9,969 nt of DNA from Bacillota bacterium. GTDB lineage: Bacteria; Bacillota; Clostridia; Acetivibrionales; DTU013. The position numbers were made by a program, and so were the translations under genes. The notes below the pieces were generated by a model that was not told the DNA's origin, did not search any database, and saw only the letters and a list, made by a program, of their open reading frames with translations. Positions 1 to 5,935 of the stretch are shown piece by piece. The stretch is taken from assembly GCA_023435925.1 (NCBI GenBank), contig JAEZLF010000029.1, forward strand, positions 1 to 9,969. Reading direction: 5' to 3'. Numbering within the stretch: position 1 is the stretch's first letter; the number at the start of each line of letters is the position of its first letter.

Positions 1-106
1 GTATAATCTCACTGGACTTTATATTTGTAATAGAGACTGTAATCAAGACAGGGAAAATAATAAGAATCATAGAGTAAAAAATCAACTTAAATCTTATACT
101 GTGCAT
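1..106 (-). CDS. N-terminus of a membrane sensor protein (histidine kinase or chemoreceptor type), cut by the window edge
   Basis: The minus strand reads open from an ATG at 106-104 to the edge, giving 35 codons. The peptide begins MHSIRFKLIFYSMILIIFPV and continues LITVSITNIKSSEII. A short basic N-terminus followed by a long hydrophobic segment (residues 8-27) and then a polar SSxII stretch is how YesM-type sensor kinases and Cache-domain chemoreceptors start, with one membrane anchor leading into an extracellular sensing domain. An in-frame TAG lies just upstream, so this ATG is the only reasonable start. A purine-rich GAGAGGGA lies about 12 bases before it, somewhat far for a ribosome site. 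An extended -10 promoter lies 40 bases upstream. The gene follows the MutS-like gene on the same strand but has its own promoter. The sensor class is inferred from 35 residues only; the identity of the rest is unknown. Confidence 0.55.
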   Translation of the reverse strand, partial: MHSIRFKLIFYSMILIIFPVLITVSITNIKSSEII

Positions 107-146
107 TATAAGCAGAATCCCTCTCTATATATTATGGACAAAATGA

Positions 147-155
147 ATTATAACA
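147..155 (-). promoter_or_regulatory. Extended -10 promoter for the left-edge sensor gene
   Basis: On the minus strand the sequence reads TGTTATAAT, a perfect TATAAT preceded by the TGn extension. Start of transcription would fall near position 140, leaving a leader of about 34 bases before the ATG at 106. No good -35 box is seen at 16-18 bases, which is normal for extended -10 promoters. The remaining sequence between this gene and the MutS-like stop (156-277) holds no gene I can support. Confidence 0.45.
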
Positions 156-277
156 TAAACAGAAAGCACAATACTATAAATAGTGATTTTTCCAGTAACC
201 TATCATCGTAATCCTCATCACAAGGAATGCGATTCACAGAGGGGGATGGAGTTATTTTGTTGCTGCGATTCTATGCT

Positions 278-1978
278 TTATTTGGAGCCGCCGGATAACC
301 AGGTACCTTCCTTCTCGAAATGCTCGGCGCTGGTCCTTGCTTCAGTAACCGTTTCTTCCGGGTACCCCATAATTTCCAGCAGCTTTATGGCATTGCGGGT
401 GCTTGATTTCCCAGGATATATTTTATAATCGAAAACGATATTGTTTTCCTTAAAGCTTTCCATGAAATGATAATTGTCAAAATGTTCTTTTAGTATTCCA
501 GCCAATTCAATATCATGAGTTGCAGTCAGGCAGATGCAATTTTTTCCGGATAGATAATACATTATTTGAGAGGAAGCGGCTATTCTTTCAATGGTGTTGG
601 TTCCTCTGAGCACCTCATCTATAACGCAAAATATTGGAATTTCTTCATTAAGGCCATCCAATATTCTTTTAAGAGATTTGATTTCTGTAATATAGTAGCT
701 TTCATTATTTAAAAGATTATCCTTAAGCGCCATGGAAGTATAAATCAAAAAATAGCTGGATTTATAGCTTTTTGCAAGGCAGGTATAAATCGTTTGAGCA
801 AATATTGCATTGACTGCAACAGTTTTCAGGAAGGTTGATTTACCTGAAGCATTTGAACCGGTTATCAGTACAGGCTTTTTCATTTCAAGAGAATTGGCAA
901 CAGGTTCACTAATTAATGGGTGATAGATATCTTGAAATGCAATTTCGGGCTTATGTGCAATATCCGTAGAGAACAAATCGGGAACGGCATAATAATCCAG
1001 CCTTTCTCTATAGGATGCCAGTGAAAGCATGCTGTCCAGCAGGCCGACCAGCTCGTACAGTTCACGCAGCTCTTTCCTGTGTTTTATAACTTTCTTATTG
1101 ATACCCTCAAAAGCAATGAGCTCTGCCAGAAAAATGATCTTAAAATATTCAAACAGTTCATTTTGTGTGTTGTAAAATATCTGATAAAAGGATTTTATAC
1201 CTGTGTTTTTTATCCTCGATGTCAACTTCCTGATACGTCCCGCATATTCCTCGAGATCAGGTGCATTTGTCTTGGCTATTTTTATGGAACAGGTTATCAG
1301 GTTGACCATATAACTCATCGTATCCAGTTCGGCCGAAAGCTCATTTTTCGCTTTGTAATAGGTAGTCATGTTAATAATGAAGCACGCAATCATTACGAGT
1401 ACTCCTGTGGATATATCAAAAGCCAGTATAAATGGTGAGAGCAGGAAAACGGCTAGCTGGATAATGTACCTTATTCGTTTAAACGGAGTATATTTCGCTG
1501 TGCTGAAAAAATAGTTGGAAACACCTGCAAATCTTTTTTTCCCTAATCTGGCCAAGATATACTGAAGACGTATTCTTAGCTTCTCGTCATTACAAAACAA
1601 TTCAATAAGTCTGTTGCGCTCCAAAAGTATTTTCTCATCAATGACAGGCTCTCTCAGCAATGCATATAGATATTCCTCTCCCACAGAAGAATGTGTGCTG
1701 TTGATGTACTTAAAAATATCATCCATATCAAGATCATTCCAGGTAATATCGTCAAGAAAATTTCTATTACTCTTCCCTTCTGCGTTTAAAAGGTTGTCAT
1801 AATAGTACTTAATAGCCTGCAGCTCTTCATCTCTGTATTTTTCTACCGGACTGTTTCCCCACTGATCCGAAATTTTGCGTCTTAGTTTCCTGGCAGCGTT
1901 CATATTTTTCAATATAGTAAAGACACTGATAGCTATGATTGTAAATGCTATAAACAAAACATAATCGGGTACATTCAT
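278..1978 (-). CDS. Membrane-anchored MutS-family ATPase (MutS domain III/V type)
   Basis: This 566-residue protein carries a complete MutS-type ABC ATPase at its C-terminal end. It shows a Walker A GSNASGKST (374-382, lysine 380), a Walker B IFCVIDEVLRGT with aspartate 454 and glutamate 455, and the switch histidine in TATHDIE (His488). Residues about 60-350 look like the helical lever/clamp region of MutS. The N-terminal mismatch-recognition and connector domains of canonical MutS (about 850-900 residues) are absent, so mismatch recognition of the MutS kind is not expected. Instead there are hydrophobic segments at about residues 7-23, 170-187 and 190-207, suggesting membrane attachment. 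The endonuclease Smr domain of MutS2 is also missing. Known relatives are annotated simply as MutS-related proteins and their role is not established. The start ATG at 1978 has an AGGT-type ribosome site (GAGGT, 1986-1990) seven bases upstream. The gene stands alone with its own promoter, and its base composition is more AT-rich than the genes to the right. Confidence 0.85.
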   Translation of the reverse strand: MNVPDYVLFIAFTIIAISVFTILKNMNAARKLRRKISDQWGNSPVEKYRDEELQAIKYYYDNLLNAEGKSNRNFLDDITWNDLDMDDIFKYINSTHSSVGEEYLYALLREPVIDEKILLERNRLIELFCNDEKLRIRLQYILARLGKKRFAGVSNYFFSTAKYTPFKRIRYIIQLAVFLLSPFILAFDISTGVLVMIACFIINMTTYYKAKNELSAELDTMSYMVNLITCSIKIAKTNAPDLEEYAGRIRKLTSRIKNTGIKSFYQIFYNTQNELFEYFKIIFLAELIAFEGINKKVIKHRKELRELYELVGLLDSMLSLASYRERLDYYAVPDLFSTDIAHKPEIAFQDIYHPLISEPVANSLEMKKPVLITGSNASGKSTFLKTVAVNAIFAQTIYTCLAKSYKSSYFLIYTSMALKDNLLNNESYYITEIKSLKRILDGLNEEIPIFCVIDEVLRGTNTIERIAASSQIMYYLSGKNCICLTATHDIELAGILKEHFDNYHFMESFKENNIVFDYKIYPGKSSTRNAIKLLEIMGYPEETVTEARTSAEHFEKEGTWLSGGSK

Positions 1979-2007
1979 CGCGTTTACCTCGCATAGTATT
2001 TTTACTG

Positions 2008-2016
2008 ATTATACCA
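2008..2016 (-). promoter_or_regulatory. Extended -10 promoter of the MutS-like gene
   Basis: The minus strand reads TGGTATAAT, a consensus TATAAT with the TGn extension. Transcription would begin about 7 bases downstream, near 2001, giving a short leader of about 22 bases that contains the ribosome site. The -35 position has only a poor match. Confidence 0.55.
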
Positions 2017-2166
2017 TAATTTCAGAGGGAAAAATCATTATGTGACATGGGGTGCCGAAGGGATTGCAATCAATCTGCAGACAGTATGAAATAGAATGAA
2101 CGAGAAGATGGAACAAGGGAGCGGAGCAAAGGAGCAGAACCAGGGGACGGCTCGAACAGCATGAAG
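2017..2166. other. Non-coding spacer with a purine-rich stretch
   Basis: This part of the 265-base gap between two minus-strand genes holds no supportable gene. Positions about 2098-2150 are strikingly purine-rich on the plus strand, with GGAGC repeated and the string CCAGGGGACGG. From memory, GGGGACGG-type strings occur in dispersed intergenic repeats of clostridial genomes, so this may be a decayed repeat. A 10-base perfect palindrome (GATTGCAATC) lies at 2062-2071. A 22-codon plus-strand ORF (from 2095) has no ribosome site and is not called. Confidence 0.3.
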
Positions 2167-2199
2167 AAACGGATCGGTGATAATTTTACCGGTCCGTTT
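2167..2199 (-). terminator. Rho-independent terminator of the DUF2680-like gene
   Basis: AAACGGA (2167-2173) pairs with TCCGTTT (2193-2199), and inside it CGGT (2175-2178) pairs with ACCG (2188-2191), separated by one mismatch and closed by a 9-base loop. On the minus strand the stem runs into TTTCTTC, a short T-rich tail. It sits 45 bases past the stop of the secreted-protein gene, the expected place and orientation. Confidence 0.6.
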
Positions 2200-2243
2200 G
2201 CCGTAAATGTGGAGCAGTTTTAAATGTATTCAGTATTACTGAA

Positions 2244-2747
2244 CTACTGATTCAGGCAAGAGCCGTTCCGTTGTCCCATGCCCAAGCCCAAGCCCATTCC
2301 TCTTCCGGATCCACGGCCCTTTCCTGCGCCTTTGTCGAGTCCGCGATCGTCTGCGCTCCTGCCTAAACCAAGACCCGAGCATTTGGGGCCAGTGCCATTA
2401 CCAGTACCATTGCCATCGCAGATAGCCTGTCTTTCCTTCATTGCAGCAAGTGCGGCATCCGCTTCTGCCTGTGTCATCGTACCGTTTGCCACTCTGGCAT
2501 CCAGCCTTTCCTTGAAAATATCCAGCATAGCCTTCTGAAATTCCTCAAGTTTTCCTGCTTCGGAGGCGATTGAGCCATAGCTTTTGCCGGATTGACGTTC
2601 TGATACCACTGCCTCCTGTGTTTTCCCTGTGATGCCTGCGGCGGCTTCAGCAGGGGTTTTATATACAGCTGCGAATGCGGTTACGGAGGTTGCAGAAAGT
2701 ACCAGAACAAGCAAACCTCCTACGAGTAATCTTTTTAATGTCTTCAT
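2244..2747 (-). CDS. Secreted DUF2680-like protein with a glycine-rich tail
   Basis: The 167-residue product begins with a typical signal peptide: basic MKTLKR, a hydrophobic core to about residue 22 and a cleavage region TAFAA near 26-27. The mature start (YKTPAEAAAGITGKT...) and the following helical region with YGSIASEAGKLEEFQ and an alanine-rich MTQAEADAALAAMKERQ match my memory of the DUF2680 family of small exported Firmicute proteins, whose function is unknown. From about residue 110 the protein becomes a low-complexity tail of alternating glycine (GNGTGNGTG, GKGRGSGRGMGLGLG) with two cysteines before it and one near its end. The ATG at 2747 is supported by AAAGGAGC (2754-2761). The gene is divergent from the response regulator gene, and its promoter region contains an OmpR-type direct repeat, so control by that two-component system is likely but inferred. 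A terminator follows the gene. Confidence 0.75.
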   Translation of the reverse strand: MKTLKRLLVGGLLVLVLSATSVTAFAAVYKTPAEAAAGITGKTQEAVVSERQSGKSYGSIASEAGKLEEFQKAMLDIFKERLDARVANGTMTQAEADAALAAMKERQAICDGNGTGNGTGPKCSGLGLGRSADDRGLDKGAGKGRGSGRGMGLGLGMGQRNGSCLNQ

Positions 2748-2794
2748 AAAATAGCTCCTTTCAAATTTATGTTTTCTTTTTCTGATGTTATTTT

Positions 2795-2823
2795 ATTATC
2801 CGTATATGGCAACTGTATGGCAG
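2795..2823 (-). promoter_or_regulatory. Candidate promoter of the DUF2680-like gene
   Basis: On the minus strand CTGCCA (2823-2818, 4 of 6 to TTGACA) and GATAAT (2800-2795, 5 of 6 to TATAAT) are separated by exactly 17 bases. Transcription would start near 2788, about 40 bases before the ATG. The TATGGCA direct repeat covers the -35 box and most of the spacer, so a bound regulator would act directly on this promoter. Confidence 0.4.
2805..2822. promoter_or_regulatory. Direct repeat TATGGCA-N4-TATGGCA, likely OmpR-family operator
   Basis: Two perfect 7-base copies (2805-2811 and 2816-2822) are spaced with an 11-base period. OmpR/PhoB-family regulators bind as head-to-tail dimers to such half-sites one helical turn apart. 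The gene for a regulator of this family starts 130 bases away on the opposite side of the same intergenic region. Binding itself is inference. Confidence 0.45.
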
Positions 2824-2921
2824 ATAACGGTTGTTTCAGTGACATTTTTGTTTTCTTTGCCACGAAGTTGCCTTAAAAGGCTGATATTATTACAATTAGT
2901 AAAATTTCTACTGAACCGAAG

Positions 2922-2930
2922 TGTTATAAT
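2922..2930 (+). promoter_or_regulatory. Extended -10 promoter of the two-component operon
   Basis: The sequence TGTTATAAT is a perfect extended -10 element. Transcription would begin near 2937, only a few bases before the ribosome site GGAGGT at 2941-2946, so the leader is very short. No good -35 box is present. Confidence 0.55.
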
Positions 2931-2953
2931 AAAAGTGACAGGAGGTGTTGGCT

Positions 2954-3640
2954 GTGGCAACGATGTTGATTGCGGAAGATAATCCGCAGTTATTGAATAT
3001 TTTAAAGAGTGCGGCACAAAGAGAAGGATTTGATACAGTATCGGCGCAGGATGGGCAGCAGGCGATGGATGCATTTCATGCCCATAATCCGCAAATCATT
3101 TTATTGGATGTGATGATGCCGAAGCTGGATGGTTTTCAGGTGTGCCGGGAAATCCGCAGAGTGTCTAATGTTCCCATCATTATGGTGACCGCCCGTGGAG
3201 AGGATTTTGAAAAAATAATGGGGCTGGATATTGGAGCGGATGATTATATCGTTAAGCCATTTTCCCCTGGTGAGATTATGGCGCGTGTACGGGCGGTGCT
3301 GCGCAGAATCGAGAAAAGTGACCAGGATACGGCAAGAATTCTCAGCATTGAGAATCTGACGGTTAATTTGGAGAATTATAGTGTCACAGTTGATGGTCGG
3401 CCTATCTCGCTGACGAAACGCGAAACGGATATGCTGTGGACTCTTGTCAGCGGGAAAAATCGTGCCTATACCCGTGAAATGCTGTTGGATTTGCTGTGGG
3501 GATATGATTATTATGGTGACCCCCGTACCGTGGATTCTCACATGAAGCGTTTGCGTGCCAAGCTGGAGGCCGTACCGCATCCGACCTGGGAGATACGCAC
3601 AATCCGCAATGTTGGGTATAAGTTTGAGGTGCTCCTATGA
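2954..3640 (+). CDS. OmpR/PhoB-family response regulator
   Basis: The 228-residue protein has a receiver domain followed by a winged-helix DNA-binding domain. The receiver has the acidic pair Glu8-Asp9, the phosphorylated Asp52 in ILLDVMMPKLDG, Thr79 in MVTARGE and Lys101 in VKPFSPGE. The C-terminal half (about 130-228) has the family signature LTKRETDMLW, the recognition-helix region DPRTVDSHMKRLRAKLE and the closing wing RNVGYKFE. I chose the GTG at 2954 because GGAGGT (2941-2946) sits 7 bases before it. The upstream in-frame GTG at 2945 overlaps that ribosome site and cannot be used with it; ATG 2963 is the alternative. The stop overlaps the sensor kinase start as ATGA, showing translational coupling. 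It should be phosphorylated by that kinase; the DUF2680-like gene is the likeliest local target, by the direct repeat in its promoter. Confidence 0.93.
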   Translation: MATMLIAEDNPQLLNILKSAAQREGFDTVSAQDGQQAMDAFHAHNPQIILLDVMMPKLDGFQVCREIRRVSNVPIIMVTARGEDFEKIMGLDIGADDYIVKPFSPGEIMARVRAVLRRIEKSDQDTARILSIENLTVNLENYSVTVDGRPISLTKRETDMLWTLVSGKNRAYTREMLLDLLWGYDYYGDPRTVDSHMKRLRAKLEAVPHPTWEIRTIRNVGYKFEVLL

Positions 3641-5151
3641 AGAACCGGATTGTTTGGAAATTGACCGCCTGCTTTGCGGTAGTGCTGTTGCTTTTTACCG
3701 TCGTACTGGGTGCGGTGTTTGTCTCTATGTTCCGCAGGCACACAATTGCTATCAACCGCTCTGCCATGGAAGAGAAAGCTGTTTCTATTGCGGACACGCT
3801 GTCGACCTTTCAAACGGCCGATGGCACCGGTATGGGACGCAGCGGTATGGGTGGTTACGGGGCGTATTTGCGTTTTTTGAATGAGCTTGCAATGGCGGAG
3901 ATCTGGATTGTAGATGAAAATATGAATCTGCTGACAGCCGGACATGGCCGATTCGCCGTGTCCTATGCCGAGCTGCCTGATAATGCGGAGCAAATTGTAA
4001 AACGGGTGTTTGAAGGCGAAACCACCTATGGGGAAGAGTTCTCCAGTCTGTTGGACACGCCGATGCTGACTGTCGGTGCACCAATCCGTATAAACGGTGC
4101 GGTTTCAGGAGCTGTATTGCTCCACTCTCCTGTCAGCGGTGTTGATGTGGCAGTGTATCAAGGTTTGTATGCTTTGGCAGCCGGTGCGGTTGTGGCGTTA
4201 CTATTTGCTGGTGTGGCTGCGATTTTCCTGTCTTACCGTTTTACCGATCCCTTGAGGCGTATGAAAACGGCTGCACTGCGTCTTGCAGACGGTGATTATA
4301 CTGCTGTGACCGGCGTGGCACAGAGCGATGAGGTTGGTCAGCTTGCGCAGACCATTGATTTCCTGTCGGGACGTTTGATGCAGGTTGAGCAGGAACGGTC
4401 TGCGCTGGATCAGCTTAAGCAGGATTTCGTAGCTAACGTATCCCATGAGCTGCGTACGCCGGTAGCGGTACTGCGGGGTTCGCTGGAGGTATTGCGCGAT
4501 GGCACGGTAAACAAGCCCGGAGAAATATTGGATTACTATGAGCAAATGCTGGCAGAAAGCCGTCATCTGGAAAGACTGGTCAACGATTTACTGGACTTGT
4601 CCCGCCTGCAGGATATAAAGTTTCAGCTTGATATGGATGAAGTTAATCTTTGTGATGTGGTGAGGGACTCTGCTCGTGCTATTCGCAGGGCAGCTCAGAG
4701 CAAGCGGATTTCGGTTCTTGTATCATGCCCGGAAGAGGCCTGTATGGTTTATGGAGACTATGGACGTATCCGGCAATTGCTTCTGATTCTGCTGGACAAT
4801 GCGGTTAAATTTTCGCGTAACGATGGAACAGTTGAGCTTGAACTTGGGAGGCATAAAGGCAGGCATGATCAGCATGGAGATGGCGATAATCAGTATGAAG
4901 GCGGACATGATCATCATCAAAGCGGCTGCGATATATCAGTAACAGACCATGGAGCCGGCATTTCACACGAGGAGCTTCCTTATATTTTTGAACGTTTCAG
5001 AAAGACACATACCTCTGAGAATCAATCTGGAACCGGTTTGGGTCTTGCCATTGCAAAAGAGATCGCTGACCGGCATGGAGCGAGTATTGAAGTGGAAAGT
5101 GAAGAAGGAAAAACCCGATTCCTCATTCGATTTTTAGGGAAAGCACCATGA
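3637..5151 (+). CDS. Membrane sensor histidine kinase with a histidine-rich insert
   Basis: This 504-residue protein is the partner of the upstream response regulator, starting in an ATGA overlap with it. A transmembrane helix (about 7-31) and a second one (176-201) flank an extracellular domain of about 145 residues, which includes a PAS/Cache-like strand pattern around AEIWIVDENMNLLTAG. A HAMP region follows (about 200-252), then the dimerisation domain with the phosphorylated His270 in VSHELRTP. The ATP-binding domain has the N box (LLDNAVKFS, about 385-393), the D box DHGAGIS starting at Asp437, and the G box GTGLGLAIAKE from 465. Between the N box and the D box is an extra loop of about 27 residues (404-432) with six histidines (406, 410, 413, 424, 426, 427) and five acidic residues, where relatives usually have a short turn. 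The signal sensed is unknown; a metal ion is a guess from this loop. A His/Glu-coding tandem repeat lies just past the stop in another frame. Confidence 0.92.
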   Translation: MKNRIVWKLTACFAVVLLLFTVVLGAVFVSMFRRHTIAINRSAMEEKAVSIADTLSTFQTADGTGMGRSGMGGYGAYLRFLNELAMAEIWIVDENMNLLTAGHGRFAVSYAELPDNAEQIVKRVFEGETTYGEEFSSLLDTPMLTVGAPIRINGAVSGAVLLHSPVSGVDVAVYQGLYALAAGAVVALLFAGVAAIFLSYRFTDPLRRMKTAALRLADGDYTAVTGVAQSDEVGQLAQTIDFLSGRLMQVEQERSALDQLKQDFVANVSHELRTPVAVLRGSLEVLRDGTVNKPGEILDYYEQMLAESRHLERLVNDLLDLSRLQDIKFQLDMDEVNLCDVVRDSARAIRRAAQSKRISVLVSCPEEACMVYGDYGRIRQLLLILLDNAVKFSRNDGTVELELGRHKGRHDQHGDGDNQYEGGHDHHQSGCDISVTDHGAGISHEELPYIFERFRKTHTSENQSGTGLGLAIAKEIADRHGASIEVESEEGKTRFLIRFLGKAP

Positions 5152-5179
5152 AGAGCACCATGAAGAGCAACACGAAAAC
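5144..5179 (+). repeat. 12-bp tandem repeat at the end of the sensor kinase gene
   Basis: CACCATGAAGAG occurs twice in perfect tandem (5144-5155 and 5156-5167), followed by a diverged third unit CAACACGAAAAC (5168-5179). The kinase stop TGA (5149-5151) lies inside the first copy. Read one base out of the kinase frame, the repeat encodes HHEE-HHEE-QHEN and then reaches a TAA at 5204-5206. Confidence 0.7.
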
Positions 5180-5206
5180 TGTACAGGCCACTCCATGAAC
5201 AACTAA

Positions 5207-5431
5207 TTGAACGGTTTTACGATCAGCATTTGTTCCTGCTGAAAGTCGGCACCATCATTTAACAGAGAAGCGGAAAAAACTAAAACTTTCTGAAAAACCT
5301 TACGTATATGTAATTGCAACAGTGAAGATGGCGATGTGCCATATTGCTGAAATTAGACGATGTAAAATGAATACTGCAAATCAGATGATAAATTGAATGC
5401 CGCAAATCATGCGCTGCAAATTGAATGATGT
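5207..5431. other. Non-coding spacer with short direct repeats
   Basis: No gene is supportable here. No terminator or convincing promoter is visible, so the downstream lipoprotein may be read from the two-component operon. Near the right end, AAATTGAATG occurs at 5390-5399 and 5418-5427, and GCAAATCA at 5376-5383 and 5402-5409, with a further GCAAAT at 5416-5421. Confidence 0.4.
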
Positions 5432-5448
5432 AAGGAGGCTGCTGCTAT

Positions 5449-5772
5449 ATGAAAAAGAGCAGGACAGAAAAGGTTATTTTGATCGTGTGTGTTATAGTTA
5501 TGCTATTGATCGGGTTGACAGGGTGTGTTCCGGGAGATGGTACCAGTACTGCCGCAAAACCTGCCGGATTCTTCTGGGGCATTTGGCATGGCTGGATTGC
5601 ACCGGTTTCGCTTATTCTGGGATTGTTCCGGAAAGGTGTCAGGGTCTATGAATCAGTGAATTCGGGATGGTGGTATGACTTTGGATTCTATATTGCCATA
5701 ATAAGCGGTTTTGGAAGTATTTCTTTATTCCGGAAGAAAAAATGTAATGAGAAGAAATGCGACAGCAAGTAG
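5449..5772 (+). CDS. Small membrane-bound lipoprotein of unknown function
   Basis: The 107-residue protein begins with a basic MKKSRTEK, a hydrophobic core and a lipobox LTGC, so it should be lipid-modified at Cys26 and held at the outer face of the cytoplasmic membrane. The mature part has an aromatic motif FFWGIWHGWIAP (about 41-52), a hydrophobic stretch VSLILGLF, then SGWWYDFGF and a second hydrophobic stretch to about residue 94, ending in a lysine-rich tail with two cysteines (KKKCNEKKC). I recall small bacterial proteins with a similar GxWHGxIAP plus WYDFGF layout, but no known function or name. The ATG is set by a perfect AAGGAGG at 5432-5438, ten bases upstream. It lies between a sensor kinase and a VanZ-family gene on the same strand, which fits a cell-envelope role; that role is inferred only. 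Confidence 0.75.
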   Translation: MKKSRTEKVILIVCVIVMLLIGLTGCVPGDGTSTAAKPAGFFWGIWHGWIAPVSLILGLFRKGVRVYESVNSGWWYDFGFYIAIISGFGSISLFRKKKCNEKKCDSK

Positions 5773-5829
5773 AATATACGGTAGACATTCATGTAGAGCA
5801 ACAAATTAAACATTATAAGGGGGTCTCAG

Positions 5830-5916
5830 GTGGAACATACGGGCTGTGATCCTAGATGTGAATGGCACCATAATGTTCTGCTCCGGCACAATGGGAGCGG
5901 GCAAAATTCCGCCTGA
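5830..5916 (+). CDS. Possible 28-residue small ORF upstream of the VanZ-like gene
   Basis: A GTG at 5830 follows AAGGGGG (5817-5823) by six bases, a good ribosome site with nothing else to serve. The peptide is MEHTGCDPRCEWHHNVLLRH followed by NGSGQNSA, and the stop falls 19 bases before the preferred VanZ-like start. It has a CxxxC pair and three nearby histidines. It may be a leader peptide or a metal-binding micropeptide, or simply chance; only the ribosome site and spacing support it. Confidence 0.3.
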   Translation: MEHTGCDPRCEWHHNVLLRHNGSGQNSA

Positions 5917-5935
5917 GGAAAATAAGGAGAGGTCT

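Noticed and set aside
205..233. Imperfect hairpin 45 bases past the MutS-like stop
   Set aside because: Stem of 4 plus 2 plus 4 pairs with a mismatch and no T-tract on the minus strand; too weak to call a terminator.
2278..2538. Plus-strand proline-rich frame opposite the DUF2680-like gene
   Set aside because: It is the antisense reading of the glycine-rich tail; no ribosome site and no family resemblance.
2945..2953. Upstream GTG start for the response regulator
   Set aside because: It lies inside the GGAGGT ribosome site that serves GTG 2954.
5148..5198. 16-codon ORF starting in an ATGA overlap with the kinase stop
   Set aside because: No ribosome site of its own beyond possible coupling, and the peptide is unremarkable; the repeat explains the ATG.
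5371..5427. Short repeats as a possible CRISPR array
   Set aside because: Repeats are 6-10 bases with irregular 14-28 base spacing and no conserved spacer structure.
5846..5935. N-terminal extension of the VanZ-like protein from GTG 5846
   Set aside because: No ribosome site precedes it, while AAGGAG is correctly placed before GTG 5936.
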